From Muribaculaceae bacterium (GTDB taxonomy: Bacteria > Bacteroidota > Bacteroidia > Bacteroidales > Muribaculaceae): 35,173 bases of DNA. Shown here piece by piece: positions 15,504 to 22,837 of the stretch (within the stretch, counting starts at the first letter, position 1; every line of letters begins with the position of its first letter). The notes beneath the pieces are model-generated. The model was not told the DNA's origin. It was given only the letters and a program-made list of their open reading frames with translations, and made no database searches. Where the stretch lies: the NCBI GenBank assembly GCA_022510445.1, contig JAFLTN010000013.1, positions 1 through 35,173 on the forward strand, read 5' to 3'. The translations under genes were made by a program, and so were the position numbers.

Positions 15504-18029
15504 TTAATTCTTTGTAATTGTAAAATTAATTTTGTCCGAGGTAGCCAGCAGTTTGTTGGTTTTGTCATTATAGAACCTTATGATGGCGTAAGCTTCCGTC
15601 TTTCCACGGGGGAGATTCATAAATTTGTAACTGAAAAATACCCACTGGTCTGACCATGACGAAAAGAAAGAACTTGGAGTATAGTATTCATAAAAGTTAA
15701 CAAGACCGCCGGAAGTTGACAGCATTTCTCTTCCATTTGCCTTATACAAACAAATATAGCATCTGATAGGGGTATCTTTGAGAAAATTGGCATCAAAATC
15801 AAATCTTATATACATCCCCTTCTTATTGTTATAATAAAGATTATGATCTATATATGCACTTTTAATTTCTATTCCTGGGCTTCCCATTTCATATCCGTTT
15901 TGTGCAGCTTTCTGATACCATTTTTTAGCCTCTGCATCACTCTGAGCTACACCATAACCATATTCATAGCATTTACCCAGTCTATACATTGCAGACTCAT
16001 CATCTTGATCTGCTGCAAGTCGAAACCATTTTACGGCCTCGTTATTATTTTCCGTCACACCATATCCCATATAGTAGCAGTATCCCAAATCTCTTTGGGC
16101 ACTGGATATACCCTGTTCGGCCGCCAAACGATAATACTTCACAGCTTCCCCGTAACTTTGAGGAACTCCATGCCCATAGTAATAGCAGTCGCCCAGATCT
16201 TTGATGGCATCCAGATTGTTCTGCTCTGCTGCAAGCCTATACCACTTTACAGCCTCCTGATAATTCTGTTCAACCCCATATCCGTATTCATAACAATGAC
16301 CCATATTATATTGTGCTTCGTCATAACCCTCGGTAGCAGAAAGCCGATACCACTTAGCAGCTTCATTCATGTCCGGCTTGACACCGTTCCCTTCAAAATA
16401 ACAGTCACCGATATTATTTTGAGCTATAGCATTTCCATTGTCAGCTGCAAGCCGGAACCATTTTAAAGCCTCACTGTAATTTTTAGTTACACCATCCCCG
16501 TTGTAATAGCATTCCCCAAGATTATTCTGCGCCTCAGAATTGTTGTGGTCAGCCGCTTTACGATAATATTTTATTGCTTCATCAAAATTTTTAGTTACTC
16601 CATCTCCATTGTAATATGCATTTCCCAATGCCGTTACGGCCATCATATTATTTTGCTCTGCTGCCAGCCGATACCATTTAACCGCTTCAGTCTGATTTTC
16701 TTCTGCACCTTCTCCCAAAGAATATGCATCTCCAACATAGACTTGAGATGGTGATATATTCTGTTCTGCAGCTTTCAGGTGCCAGTATACACTTTCTTTA
16801 ACATTTTTTTCCACAGCAATGCCCAGCTGATATAAAGATCCAAGAGCAAACTGAGCAACTGGATTCCCAGAATTTGCTGCCCACTCCATTACCTTTTTCA
16901 ATGCAGTGAGTTCCTTTTGGGAAGAAGGATATTTCATCGTTTGCTCCATTGCTTTCAAATAATCGTCTTCAAAGAAATATTTTTTTTCGTAGCCTCCCAA
17001 TCCGAGTTCATTACAGATTAACAGATTGTATACTGATATAGCGGTGTCTGGGCTTCTCTGCATATAGGCCAATGCCTGGTTTAGATTATTTTCTACACCT
17101 GCTCCATACATATAGAGCAGACCTAGATAACAGTCGGCCTGTATGATACCTTCCTGTCTTGCCTTATTGAAATATTTAAACGCCTCAGTATAATCTACCG
17201 GTATTCCATCTCCGTTTAGATATAAGTTTGCGATTGTCATATAGTTATCAATTTTACCTTTTTGAGCCGCTTTGTTCATCCATTCTATGGCTTCCGGTAT
17301 ATTTCTCTCTACCCCATTGCCATCGAGGTATATATCAGCGATTCTCATTTCAATTTCAAGATTACCGTCGGCGGCGGCTCTTTTCAACCATATTAGTCCT
17401 TCGACAACATTTTTTTCAACACCTTTACCTTCAAGATAAATATCGGCAATCTTTATAGGGAGTGACGAGTCGCCGTTGTCAGCAGCCATTTTCATCCACT
17501 CCAGACTCTTGTCAATATTTTTGTCCACTCCTGTACCTTTGGCATACAAATCCGCCAAAAGAAGTTGCGCTTTAAGCATTCCGTTTTCTCCGGCTTTCGT
17601 GTACCAGTAGAGGGAGATCTTAGGATTTGGATCTAATCCCAAGCCTTTAGCATAGCATGCTCCCAAAAGATACTGAGCATTCGGATTATCGTTGTTGGCA
17701 GATTCAGTAAGATATTTTATAGCCTTTTTATAGTTAGCTTTTCCTAAATCACCATCCAAATATAGCTTACCAATAAGATATTGAGCTTCCTTGTTTCCCT
17801 TATCAGCACTCTTTTTCAACCATTTCTCAGCCTTCTTAAAATCCATGCCAATCCCTTCTCCGAAATAATACATTTTCCCCAGTTTCAATTGAGCTTCAAC
17901 ATTATTTTTAGAAGCAATCTTCTCAAGCGCGACGGGATCATTGGGGAGCTGATAGGTTTGAGCTTTTATTATCCCGAGTAAAAATGTAAGTACGAGGGTA
18001 GTAAGTGATAAAATTACGAGTTTTTTCAT
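15504..18029 (-). CDS. Secreted Sel1-repeat protein with C-terminal beta domain, 841 aa
   Basis: A signal peptide (MKKLVILSLTTLVLTFLLGIIKAQT, cleaved after KA) precedes about 17 Sel1-like repeats of roughly 36 residues, from about 35 to 708. The pattern is AQ..LG.CYY.G.GV..NY.EAVKWYRLAAEQ. Repeats after about residue 385 are closest to consensus and to each other. A degenerate non-Sel1 stretch lies at about 335-385 (ELGLGGYEKKYFFEDDYLKAMEQ). The last 130 residues are a beta-rich domain with YNNKKGMYIRFDFDANFLKD, YICLYKANGREML and GKTEAYAIIRFYNDKTNKLL. Sel1 repeats form superhelical protein-binding surfaces, so a periplasmic adaptor is likely. Its binding partner is unknown. It stands alone in the lipoprotein island. 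Confidence 0.92.
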   Translation of the reverse strand: MKKLVILSLTTLVLTFLLGIIKAQTYQLPNDPVALEKIASKNNVEAQLKLGKMYYFGEGIGMDFKKAEKWLKKSADKGNKEAQYLIGKLYLDGDLGKANYKKAIKYLTESANNDNPNAQYLLGACYAKGLGLDPNPKISLYWYTKAGENGMLKAQLLLADLYAKGTGVDKNIDKSLEWMKMAADNGDSSLPIKIADIYLEGKGVEKNVVEGLIWLKRAAADGNLEIEMRIADIYLDGNGVERNIPEAIEWMNKAAQKGKIDNYMTIANLYLNGDGIPVDYTEAFKYFNKARQEGIIQADCYLGLLYMYGAGVENNLNQALAYMQRSPDTAISVYNLLICNELGLGGYEKKYFFEDDYLKAMEQTMKYPSSQKELTALKKVMEWAANSGNPVAQFALGSLYQLGIAVEKNVKESVYWHLKAAEQNISPSQVYVGDAYSLGEGAEENQTEAVKWYRLAAEQNNMMAVTALGNAYYNGDGVTKNFDEAIKYYRKAADHNNSEAQNNLGECYYNGDGVTKNYSEALKWFRLAADNGNAIAQNNIGDCYFEGNGVKPDMNEAAKWYRLSATEGYDEAQYNMGHCYEYGYGVEQNYQEAVKWYRLAAEQNNLDAIKDLGDCYYYGHGVPQSYGEAVKYYRLAAEQGISSAQRDLGYCYYMGYGVTENNNEAVKWFRLAADQDDESAMYRLGKCYEYGYGVAQSDAEAKKWYQKAAQNGYEMGSPGIEIKSAYIDHNLYYNNKKGMYIRFDFDANFLKDTPIRCYICLYKANGREMLSTSGGLVNFYEYYTPSSFFSSWSDQWVFFSYKFMNLPRGKTEAYAIIRFYNDKTNKLLATSDKINFTITKN

Positions 18030-18597
18030 AAATTTAAATTATAATATATGCTTTATGCTCTAATCTTAATTTAACATTTCGATATTTTGCGACCTTCGGC
18101 CATGTCCTGTAAGCCGTAAAGATTATCTTACACTTTCCTTAGCCTATTGTAACACATCAAAGATACACCTCTTTAGTTTTTCTTTACTAGATGAGGACAA
18201 ACCATCTTTAAAACAAATATACAAATCATATTATAAAAATCTAATCAAATTCAATATGTCCATAAATGCATTAGCAGAGGCATGGATGAAAAATCAGAAT
18301 AAAAGCATTATCATTCAACTTATATTGATATAAATCAAAAGAACATTGACACCAAGTTTTTCCTCCTTTCAAGAACTAAATGCTCAATCTATTATTCAAA
18401 CGACTTCTTTAGTTCACCGAGATAATGAATGAGTCTTTGAGGTCGATCCGAATGACTTCCTACACTATTCACCAAGATTCGCTTGACGGCTACTTTCGGC
18501 TGACTCGAGATCTCCCCTAAAGGTTCGATTCATCGAGTCGTCATCGTATCAAAATAATTAATTAGGCTGGGCACTACTTGTTATTCTTATGATATTT
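18030..18597. other. Intergenic region, 568 bp, with a degenerate copy of the downstream repeat
   Basis: No convincing gene. The part from about 18410 to 18583 shares short blocks with the repeats at 25794 and 28945: TTAGTTCACCGAGA, GGCTGACTCGAGA-like, and TCGTATCAAAATAA followed by a decayed AGG.TGGGCA..CTACT hairpin. Like the other copies it lies just 3' of a minus-strand lipoprotein gene (18598). Confidence 0.55.
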
Positions 18598-19209
18598 TCA
18601 ACACCCTCCTCCACTTAAAATGACAGTATTACCTTTTTTGTTTACATTGCTAGAAAAACCATCATCACCAGATGATCTCAACTTTTTAGCTTTTTTATAA
18701 AAGTTTTCCAGAGCATCATCATCTCCTGAAATAGTTACTTTATATTCATAACGGTCGCACGCTATCTCGTTTTCCCATTTCTCATATTCTCTAAATAATG
18801 ATATTTCACACGTTTTTGAACCCGAAGAAAAGACAAATGTACCTTTTTGGCTTTCGGTATACCCTGGAGAAGCGTTTTTCGATTTTTTTAAGGTTCCTTT
18901 ATAACCCAACGATTTTAAATATTTATCTTTATTTTTCAATAATTTAAGAGGATCGGGAATTTTATTTACAAAATCCTCTTTTTCTTCTGATAATGGTGTT
19001 TCTTCTTGTGTTTGTAATAAAGTATCTTGCTTTATGGGGCTATGATTTATATCATGAGATAGTTCTTCTGTTATTTTCTGAGTTGTATCAGTAGTAGAAA
19101 TCAAGTTTTTTTGATTTACGGAATCCTCATTTATGACCACCGAACTGTTCTTACCGGTACAGTTCACTAAAAAGCCTAAAATTAGAAAACCTAAGAATAA
19201 TTTTTTCAT
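18598..19209 (-). CDS. Lipoprotein with variable small alpha/beta domain, 203 aa
   Basis: Signal MKKLFLGFLILGFLVNC gives lipidation at Cys17, followed by a polar linker to about residue 80 (SSVVINEDSVNQKN, TTDTTQKITEE, SHDINHSP). The mature domain runs from about 85 (PDPLKLLKNKDKYLKSLGYKG) through a strand rich in Lys/Ser, CEISLFREYEKWENEIACDRYEYKVTISGDDDALENFYKKAKKLRSSG in order, to NTVILSGGGC at the end. The order helix-'LGY', strands, 'v.I.g....e.fy..A', final 'NTV.i' is shared loosely with the proteins at 19447, 20054 and 24399, so these may be divergent members of one fold. The function is unknown. Confidence 0.78.
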   Translation of the reverse strand: MKKLFLGFLILGFLVNCTGKNSSVVINEDSVNQKNLISTTDTTQKITEELSHDINHSPIKQDTLLQTQEETPLSEEKEDFVNKIPDPLKLLKNKDKYLKSLGYKGTLKKSKNASPGYTESQKGTFVFSSGSKTCEISLFREYEKWENEIACDRYEYKVTISGDDDALENFYKKAKKLRSSGDDGFSSNVNKKGNTVILSGGGC

Positions 19210-19213
19210 AATA

Positions 19214-19325
19214 ATCTTGAGTTTAAGAGGGTGATTTTTACGGCAAAATTAACAAATTTCCTGGTTCCATGATCACATTGCAGAATAACAATTGATATTT
19301 CCCGACAACTTCAGACTTCATTTGG
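19214..19325 (-). repeat. Duplicated 112-bp upstream block, copy 2
   Basis: Second copy of the block at 15336-15447, about 95% identical by eye and of equal length. It contains the -7 box of the 18598 gene. Confidence 0.9.
19244..19251 (-). promoter_or_regulatory. -7 box TAATTTTG, 42 bases before the ATG
   Basis: TAATTTTG on the minus strand, with the same spacing to the ATG at 19209 as in the duplicate upstream block. Confidence 0.65.
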
Positions 19326-19380
19326 ATCTATTTAGTCACAAAAATTTACATATTTGCCATGTATTACACGTATCAAAAAT

Positions 19381-19414
19381 AAAAAGTAGGTTGGGAGCTG
19401 AGTCCTAATCTACT
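19381..19414 (-). terminator. GTAGG-family palindromic terminator, copy b
   Basis: AGTAGGTTGGGA (19385-19396) pairs with GTCCTAATCTACT (19402-19414), using one G-U pair in the lower stem. The A-run on its left is a T-run for minus-strand transcripts. It ends the unit 20692 to 19447, and is preceded by CGTATCAAAAATAAA as in copies e and f. Confidence 0.82.
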
Positions 19415-19446
19415 CCTTTTCAATTGGATTAAAAAGTCTGTAGTTT

Positions 19447-20019
19447 TTAACTGCCAACATTGAAATATTGGACTCTTACGGTATTATTTTTTAACGAAAC
19501 TTGTCCGGTTTCCTCACTGCCTTCAGAACGATATTGCTTATTACGGGACTTCACGAATGACTTTGCGTCTTCGTAGATTTTATTTAATACTTCAGGTGCT
19601 CCCTCTATTGTAATTGAAAAACCCCCACTTCCACCATAGTCGTTCTTAAATGTGCAAGAGATTCCATCCGCCGGTTTAAAAGTTGCCTTTACGTCATAAT
19701 AATAATCTATGTCTGCACCTACATATACATATTTTTCAACAACACTGAATCCTCTATCTTTGAAGAATTTACCTCTACGAGAATTTTTCTCAAATTCATA
19801 AAAGGTTGGAATGGAAGCGATTGCCTTTTCAATTTTTTTAATTGAATCTTGCCGTATGGAATCTTGTCGGGCCTGTTCAGCCTCCGCCTTGGCCTTCTCA
19901 ACCTGAGCGATTGAATCGGCAATGCGGGCTGTATCTTCACGAGCCTTTTCGGAGGAACCGTTCCCGGCACAACTTGCCATCAAGAATAAGGCTACCGTCC
20001 CAAATAGTATTTTTTTCAT
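19447..20019 (-). CDS. Lipoprotein with KAEAEQARQDSI stalk, copy A
   Basis: The 190-residue lipoprotein starts MKKILFGTVALFLMASCAGN (Cys17). A helical, charged stalk of about 45 residues follows (EKAREDTARIADSIAQVEKA, QARQDSIRQDSIKK) with repeated 'RQDSI' units. The head domain (residues about 65-190) has FYEFEKNSRRGKFFKDRGFS, IDYYYDVKATF, GFSITIEGAPEVLNKIYEDAKSF and NNTVRVQYFN. The first 62 residues are nearly identical to those of the next gene (20054), while the heads differ entirely. It is the second gene of the pair, 34 bases after 20054. I know no function for this type. Confidence 0.82.
   Translation of the reverse strand: MKKILFGTVALFLMASCAGNGSSEKAREDTARIADSIAQVEKAKAEAEQARQDSIRQDSIKKIEKAIASIPTFYEFEKNSRRGKFFKDRGFSVVEKYVYVGADIDYYYDVKATFKPADGISCTFKNDYGGSGGFSITIEGAPEVLNKIYEDAKSFVKSRNKQYRSEGSEETGQVSLKNNTVRVQYFNVGS
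19840..20019 (-). repeat. Conserved lipoprotein 5' cassette, copy in 19447 gene
   Basis: About 180 bp covering start codon, signal peptide and stalk, roughly 90% identical by eye to 20512-20692. Identity stops abruptly where the head domains begin. Confidence 0.85.
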
Positions 20020-20053
20020 TTTGATGTTATGGTTTTAGCATATATTCATTGAA

Positions 20054-20692
20054 TCAGCATTCCGATCTATAAGTAATGAATACTTTGTTTCCTTGCACCA
20101 TTATATCTGACCCTCGATAGTAGCAGTCGGAAGGGCCTTGGTAAAATATGCCCGTTCCATCGGAATAATTTTTATTCTTCTTATAACCGGCCTTAATGGC
20201 TGACTTCATGAACATGTCTTTAAGCTCGGAGTTGGGGAAGATGATTTCCAACTCGTCCTCATACTCCACTATAATAGTTTTATCGTCTATAGTCTTGGAA
20301 TAGGTGTATTTGGTTGATTTATAAGTTTCCTCTGTACCGCATATTTCTTCAGTGCGTGTGCGAACTGATTTATTTTCAGAGAATCCGAGATTTGCAAGGG
20401 CTTTGGATATCTGTTTATCGGTTTTTAATTCCATTCCCCTACCTGAGAAACCCTCTTCCTTGAAAGGAGATACGAAAAGTTTAATATTGAAGGCTTCTAA
20501 TTCAGCTTTTTTAATTGAATCTTGTCGTATGGAATCCTGCCGGGCCTGTTCAGCCTCTGCCTTGGTCTTCTCGATCTGAGCGATTGAATCCGCAATACGG
20601 GCTGAATCTTCACGAGCTTTTTCAGAGGAACCGTTCCCGGCGCAACTTGCCATCAAGAATAAGGCTACCGCCCCCAATAATAATTTTTTCAT
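20054..20692 (-). CDS. Lipoprotein with KAEAEQARQDSI stalk, copy B
   Basis: The 212-residue lipoprotein starts MKKLLLGAVALFLMASCAGN (Cys17). It has the same helical stalk as its neighbour at 19447 (ARIADSIAQIEKTKAEAEQA, RQDSIRQDSIKK). The head domain, from residue about 65, is different: FKEEGFSGRGMELKTDKQIS, ALANLGFSENKSVRTRTEEICG, IIVEYEDELEIIFPNSELKD, MFMKSAIKAGYKKNKNYSDG, CYYRGSDIMVQGNKVFITYR and a C-terminal Cys. Several Cys residues (ICG, CYY, SEC) could form disulfides in the periplasm. The final strand 'GNKVFITY' aligns in position with 'NNTVRVQY' and 'GNTVILSG' of its neighbours. It is first in the unit with 19447. The function is unknown. Confidence 0.82.
   Translation of the reverse strand: MKKLLLGAVALFLMASCAGNGSSEKAREDSARIADSIAQIEKTKAEAEQARQDSIRQDSIKKAELEAFNIKLFVSPFKEEGFSGRGMELKTDKQISKALANLGFSENKSVRTRTEEICGTEETYKSTKYTYSKTIDDKTIIVEYEDELEIIFPNSELKDMFMKSAIKAGYKKNKNYSDGTGIFYQGPSDCYYRGSDIMVQGNKVFITYRSEC
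20512..20692 (-). repeat. Conserved lipoprotein 5' cassette, copy in 20054 gene
   Basis: Partner of 19840-20019. Both encode the signal peptide and the stalk with its internal RQDSI doublet. Confidence 0.85.
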
Positions 20693-20726
20693 AATGATAT
20701 TGATTTTAAGATGGTTGTTTCTATGG

Positions 20727-20734
20727 CAAAATTA
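20727..20734 (-). promoter_or_regulatory. -7 box TAATTTTG, 42 bases before the ATG
   Basis: A perfect -7 element for the 20054 gene at the family spacing. A TTG about 23 bases upstream may be the -33. Confidence 0.6.
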
Positions 20735-20770
20735 ATAAAATTTTCCAATCCCGTGGTCAATTTTGAAGGG

Positions 20771-20925
20771 TTAATATGCCTTGACTTCAATCAACACTTT
20801 CTTTCCGTTTACGATGTAGAGGCCGGCAGGGAGGATGGTTCGTTGCGATGGGATATGTTCATTGGCATGCCTTGGAGTTTATAGACGACAATAAAGTCGT
20901 CGGCATCATTGGCTTCTGGATTAAA
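20771..20925 (-). pseudogene. Remnant of a secreted protein's C-terminal sorting-like domain
   Basis: Minus-strand translation gives SQRTILPAGLYIVNGKKVLI then EVKAY and TAA at 20771-20773. 'LPAGLYIVNGKK' is the classic end of Bacteroidales secreted proteins (type IX-like C-terminal domain, '.VY.LQG......LP.GIYI.NGKK'). The preceding VYKLQGMPMN lies in a different frame, so a frameshift and loss of the rest leave only about 50 codons. The parent protein cannot be identified. Confidence 0.6.
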
Positions 20926-21043
20926 GTTAATAAAAACTCAAAAAAACTTCTACCGAAGAGGAACTCATATTTCTTGAAGCTTGTGAATGTTTATATTTGA
21001 AATTTTCGCTTGGCAAAAATAGTAATGAACCGAAATAATTGGT

Positions 21044-21051
21044 TATTTTTG
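21044..21051 (+). promoter_or_regulatory. -7 box TATTTTTG before the 21075 gene
   Basis: Matches TAnnTTTG, 24 bases before the ATG. No good -33 element is seen at the right distance. Confidence 0.4.
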
Positions 21052-21074
21052 CGGAAAAATAAAATAAGAACCTT

Positions 21075-21500
21075 ATGAAAAAATATTTGATAGGGGCTTT
21101 GATAGCGGGGTTGGCGCTGTTGGCTTCATGCCGGGATAGAATTCCTAAGATTGATGAGGAAGTGCCAATTCAAGAGGAGTCTCAACCGGCCAGGTTGGCA
21201 ACCGTGGTGCTTCCGCAGGATGGAGGCGATTTCACAATAAAAACGGGAGAGGTAATAGAGTATTCCCGGCAGGTATGGGGCTCTGTGGGTGAGACCTATA
21301 GTGTGAATTATGATGAGTCCGCTTTCAAAATGGAGTATGTGGATTCAAAGGAAGGGCGAACGGTGACCCCGGGAGGCGACCAGAGTGTGGGCACTACATA
21401 TCTCGAAGCCTTGAAGAAGGGGAATTTCGAGATAGAGGTAGAGCATCGGTTTCGCGGCAAAACGAGGAAGGTCGTAAAATATAATATTACAGTGAAATAA
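21075..21500 (+). CDS. Small lipoprotein with beta-sandwich-like domain, 141 aa
   Basis: Signal MKKYLIGALIAGLALLASC gives lipidation at Cys19, followed by RDRIPKIDEEVPIQEES. The mature domain is all-beta in pattern: ARLATVVLPQDGGDFTIKTG, VNYDESAFKMEYVDSKEGRT, GTTYLEALKKGNFEIEVEHR and KVVKYNITVK. The 'LPQDGGDFTI' opening and the final strand pair recall BACON/Ig-like domains of Bacteroidetes surface proteins, where a Gly-Gly turn follows the first strand. That is a resemblance, not a firm assignment. It is one of two plus-strand genes in the island and is monocistronic, ending at the palindromic terminator 21551-21598. Confidence 0.78.
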   Translation: MKKYLIGALIAGLALLASCRDRIPKIDEEVPIQEESQPARLATVVLPQDGGDFTIKTGEVIEYSRQVWGSVGETYSVNYDESAFKMEYVDSKEGRTVTPGGDQSVGTTYLEALKKGNFEIEVEHRFRGKTRKVVKYNITVK

Positions 21501-21550
21501 GGAGAGTATAAGAATTATTACCATCTTATTGCATCTTATTTCGTTTTATG

Positions 21551-21598
21551 TATAAAAGCTGTAGGTTTGGACTTCCATCCAAACCTACAGCTTTTATA
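21551..21598. terminator. GTAGG-family palindromic terminator, copy c (bidirectional)
   Basis: TATAAAAGCTGTAGGTTTGGA (21551-21571) is perfectly complementary to 21578-21598 around a 6-base loop. The core GTAGGTT/AACCTAC is shared with the other copies. It lies between the convergent genes ending at 21500 and 21617. Confidence 0.92.
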
Positions 21599-21616
21599 AG
21601 GCTTACCTTATATGAA

Positions 21617-22447
21617 TTATTTCTTGGAATCTAGGTATTCCTGATATTCCTTACCGGTAGGTTTAAATTGATATTTGAGAACTTGTTCTTTCCCTTCTGC
21701 TGGTTTTATCTCAAAATTATAGAATTTATAAGTCTCCCATTCAGACAAATTAATTGTTCCCGATTCCTTAGGATTTAGGTCAATACCTTTGCGTTTATTA
21801 TTTTTAGTATAATTGCGTCGGCTGTCGTCCGTGTATCCATTACTTTCATTGGTTTTGTAAGTTATGAAGTAATCACTTCCCGAGATTGGGGCATCCGAAA
21901 GATTGGTAAGTGTAACCGTAATTGAACCCTTGGAGCCTTCTCCCCAATTAGGCTTCCAAATGTTTTTATACTTACCGGGCTTTATTTGTATGACATAATC
22001 CCCATGATCGAAATTTTTTTCCAACCATGCGAAGTATTCCGTGTCATTTAGAAGTTCCTGTGTCCTGACATCAGTGTCTTCCAAATTGAGCATACCTGTA
22101 TTGATAGCTAATTGCATCTTGTCTTCCGGGAAAGCGGCAATCCCTTTGGAATTAACAATGGTAATATTACCATCATCTCCTTCTTGAATCTCAATCCATT
22201 TGCCGCTTCCGAAATCAACTCGAGTAATACCGTCGGTTTCGTTTATCTTAACCGAGTCTGTAGATAATGGAGCGATAGAATCAAAATTAGCCTCAGGATA
22301 CACAACTTTGATAGAATCAAGCTGACCGGCATTAACATATCCGGCAAATGTCTCAACAAAAGACTGTACTTTTTGCTGTTTGTCACCACCACATGCTGTA
22401 ATTAAAAAAATCAAATAGCAAGTTATACCAAATAATAATTTTCTCAT
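21617..22447 (-). CDS. Lipoprotein of the EYQEYLDSKK paralogue family, copy 2
   Basis: The 276-residue lipoprotein starts MRKLLFGITCYLIFLITACG (Cys19). It is homologous along its length to 14195 and 25998. N-terminal blocks are QSFVETFAGYVNAGQLDSIK, VYPEANFDSIAPLSTDSVK, IVNSKGIAAFPEDKMQLAIN and TGMLNLEDTD. A beta domain follows with GSITVTLTNLSDAPISGSDY, LNPKESGTINLSEWETYKFY, FEIKPAEGKEQVLKYQF and the family ending GKEYQEYLDSKK. Its second domain is closer to the 25998 protein (NLSD..ISG, F.IKP..GKE..LKYQ) than to 14195, which has a different insert. The function is unknown and the gene is transcribed alone. Confidence 0.83.
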   Translation of the reverse strand: MRKLLFGITCYLIFLITACGGDKQQKVQSFVETFAGYVNAGQLDSIKVVYPEANFDSIAPLSTDSVKINETDGITRVDFGSGKWIEIQEGDDGNITIVNSKGIAAFPEDKMQLAINTGMLNLEDTDVRTQELLNDTEYFAWLEKNFDHGDYVIQIKPGKYKNIWKPNWGEGSKGSITVTLTNLSDAPISGSDYFITYKTNESNGYTDDSRRNYTKNNKRKGIDLNPKESGTINLSEWETYKFYNFEIKPAEGKEQVLKYQFKPTGKEYQEYLDSKK

Positions 22448-22837
22448 TGTTATATTTTTCTTAAAGTGAATATTTTCCGCCCGTAAAGTTAATCAAAATT
22501 TTCATCGCTAAAAAAATTAAAAAGTTAAAAAAGACCCCAATTGGGCTGAAAATTCTAATCCGCAGAAAGGACCTCTAGCGCAATAATTAGGGCCGATTAG
22601 AAATTTCCGGCTATCGGGATAATTGTAACGTTCTTTGGGGTCGAAATTTCTTATTGAATGAGGCCTTGGTTGCTCGATAATCAATTTTTTTATAATTTTA
22701 CTAAAGATAATAATATCGGGATGATTTAGGGACAGCGGAAAGACTGGATTATGCCTCCATAGATCTAATCTCTTGGAAAAGGACAAAAAAGAAATTTTTT
22801 TGACAATGGATATCTCCCTATTAAACACGAAAGAAAT
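22448..22837. other. Intergenic region between divergent genes, 390 bp
   Basis: It contains the -7 box at 22484 for the leftward gene. A minus-strand frame of 103 codons spans 22517-22828, but it has no signal, family resemblance or promoter, so I do not call it. No clear promoter for the rightward gene is seen. Confidence 0.5.
22484..22491 (-). promoter_or_regulatory. -7 box TAACTTTA, 44 bases before the ATG
   Basis: A near-consensus -7 element for the 21617 gene at the spacing shared by the island's lipoprotein genes. Confidence 0.5.

Larger units (their letters stand above)
20693..21074. other. Intergenic region between divergent genes, 382 bp
   Basis: Apart from the -7 boxes of the flanking genes and the gene remnant at 20771-20925, I see no gene or clear structure. 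Confidence 0.5.

Noticed and set aside
15843-16466. Plus-strand frame of 207 codons antisense to the Sel1 gene
   Set aside because: It is the mirror of a repetitive coding region; the product is a Phe/Ile/Ser-rich artefact of the Sel1 codons.
15504-18029. Regular 108-bp periodicity that could be read as a CRISPR-like or satellite array
   Set aside because: The period is the 36-residue Sel1 repeat in a single open frame, and the DNA units are too divergent for CRISPR repeats.
22517-22828. Minus-strand frame of 103 codons in an intergenic region
   Set aside because: It has no signal peptide, no domain pattern and no promoter, and it spans the divergent promoter region.
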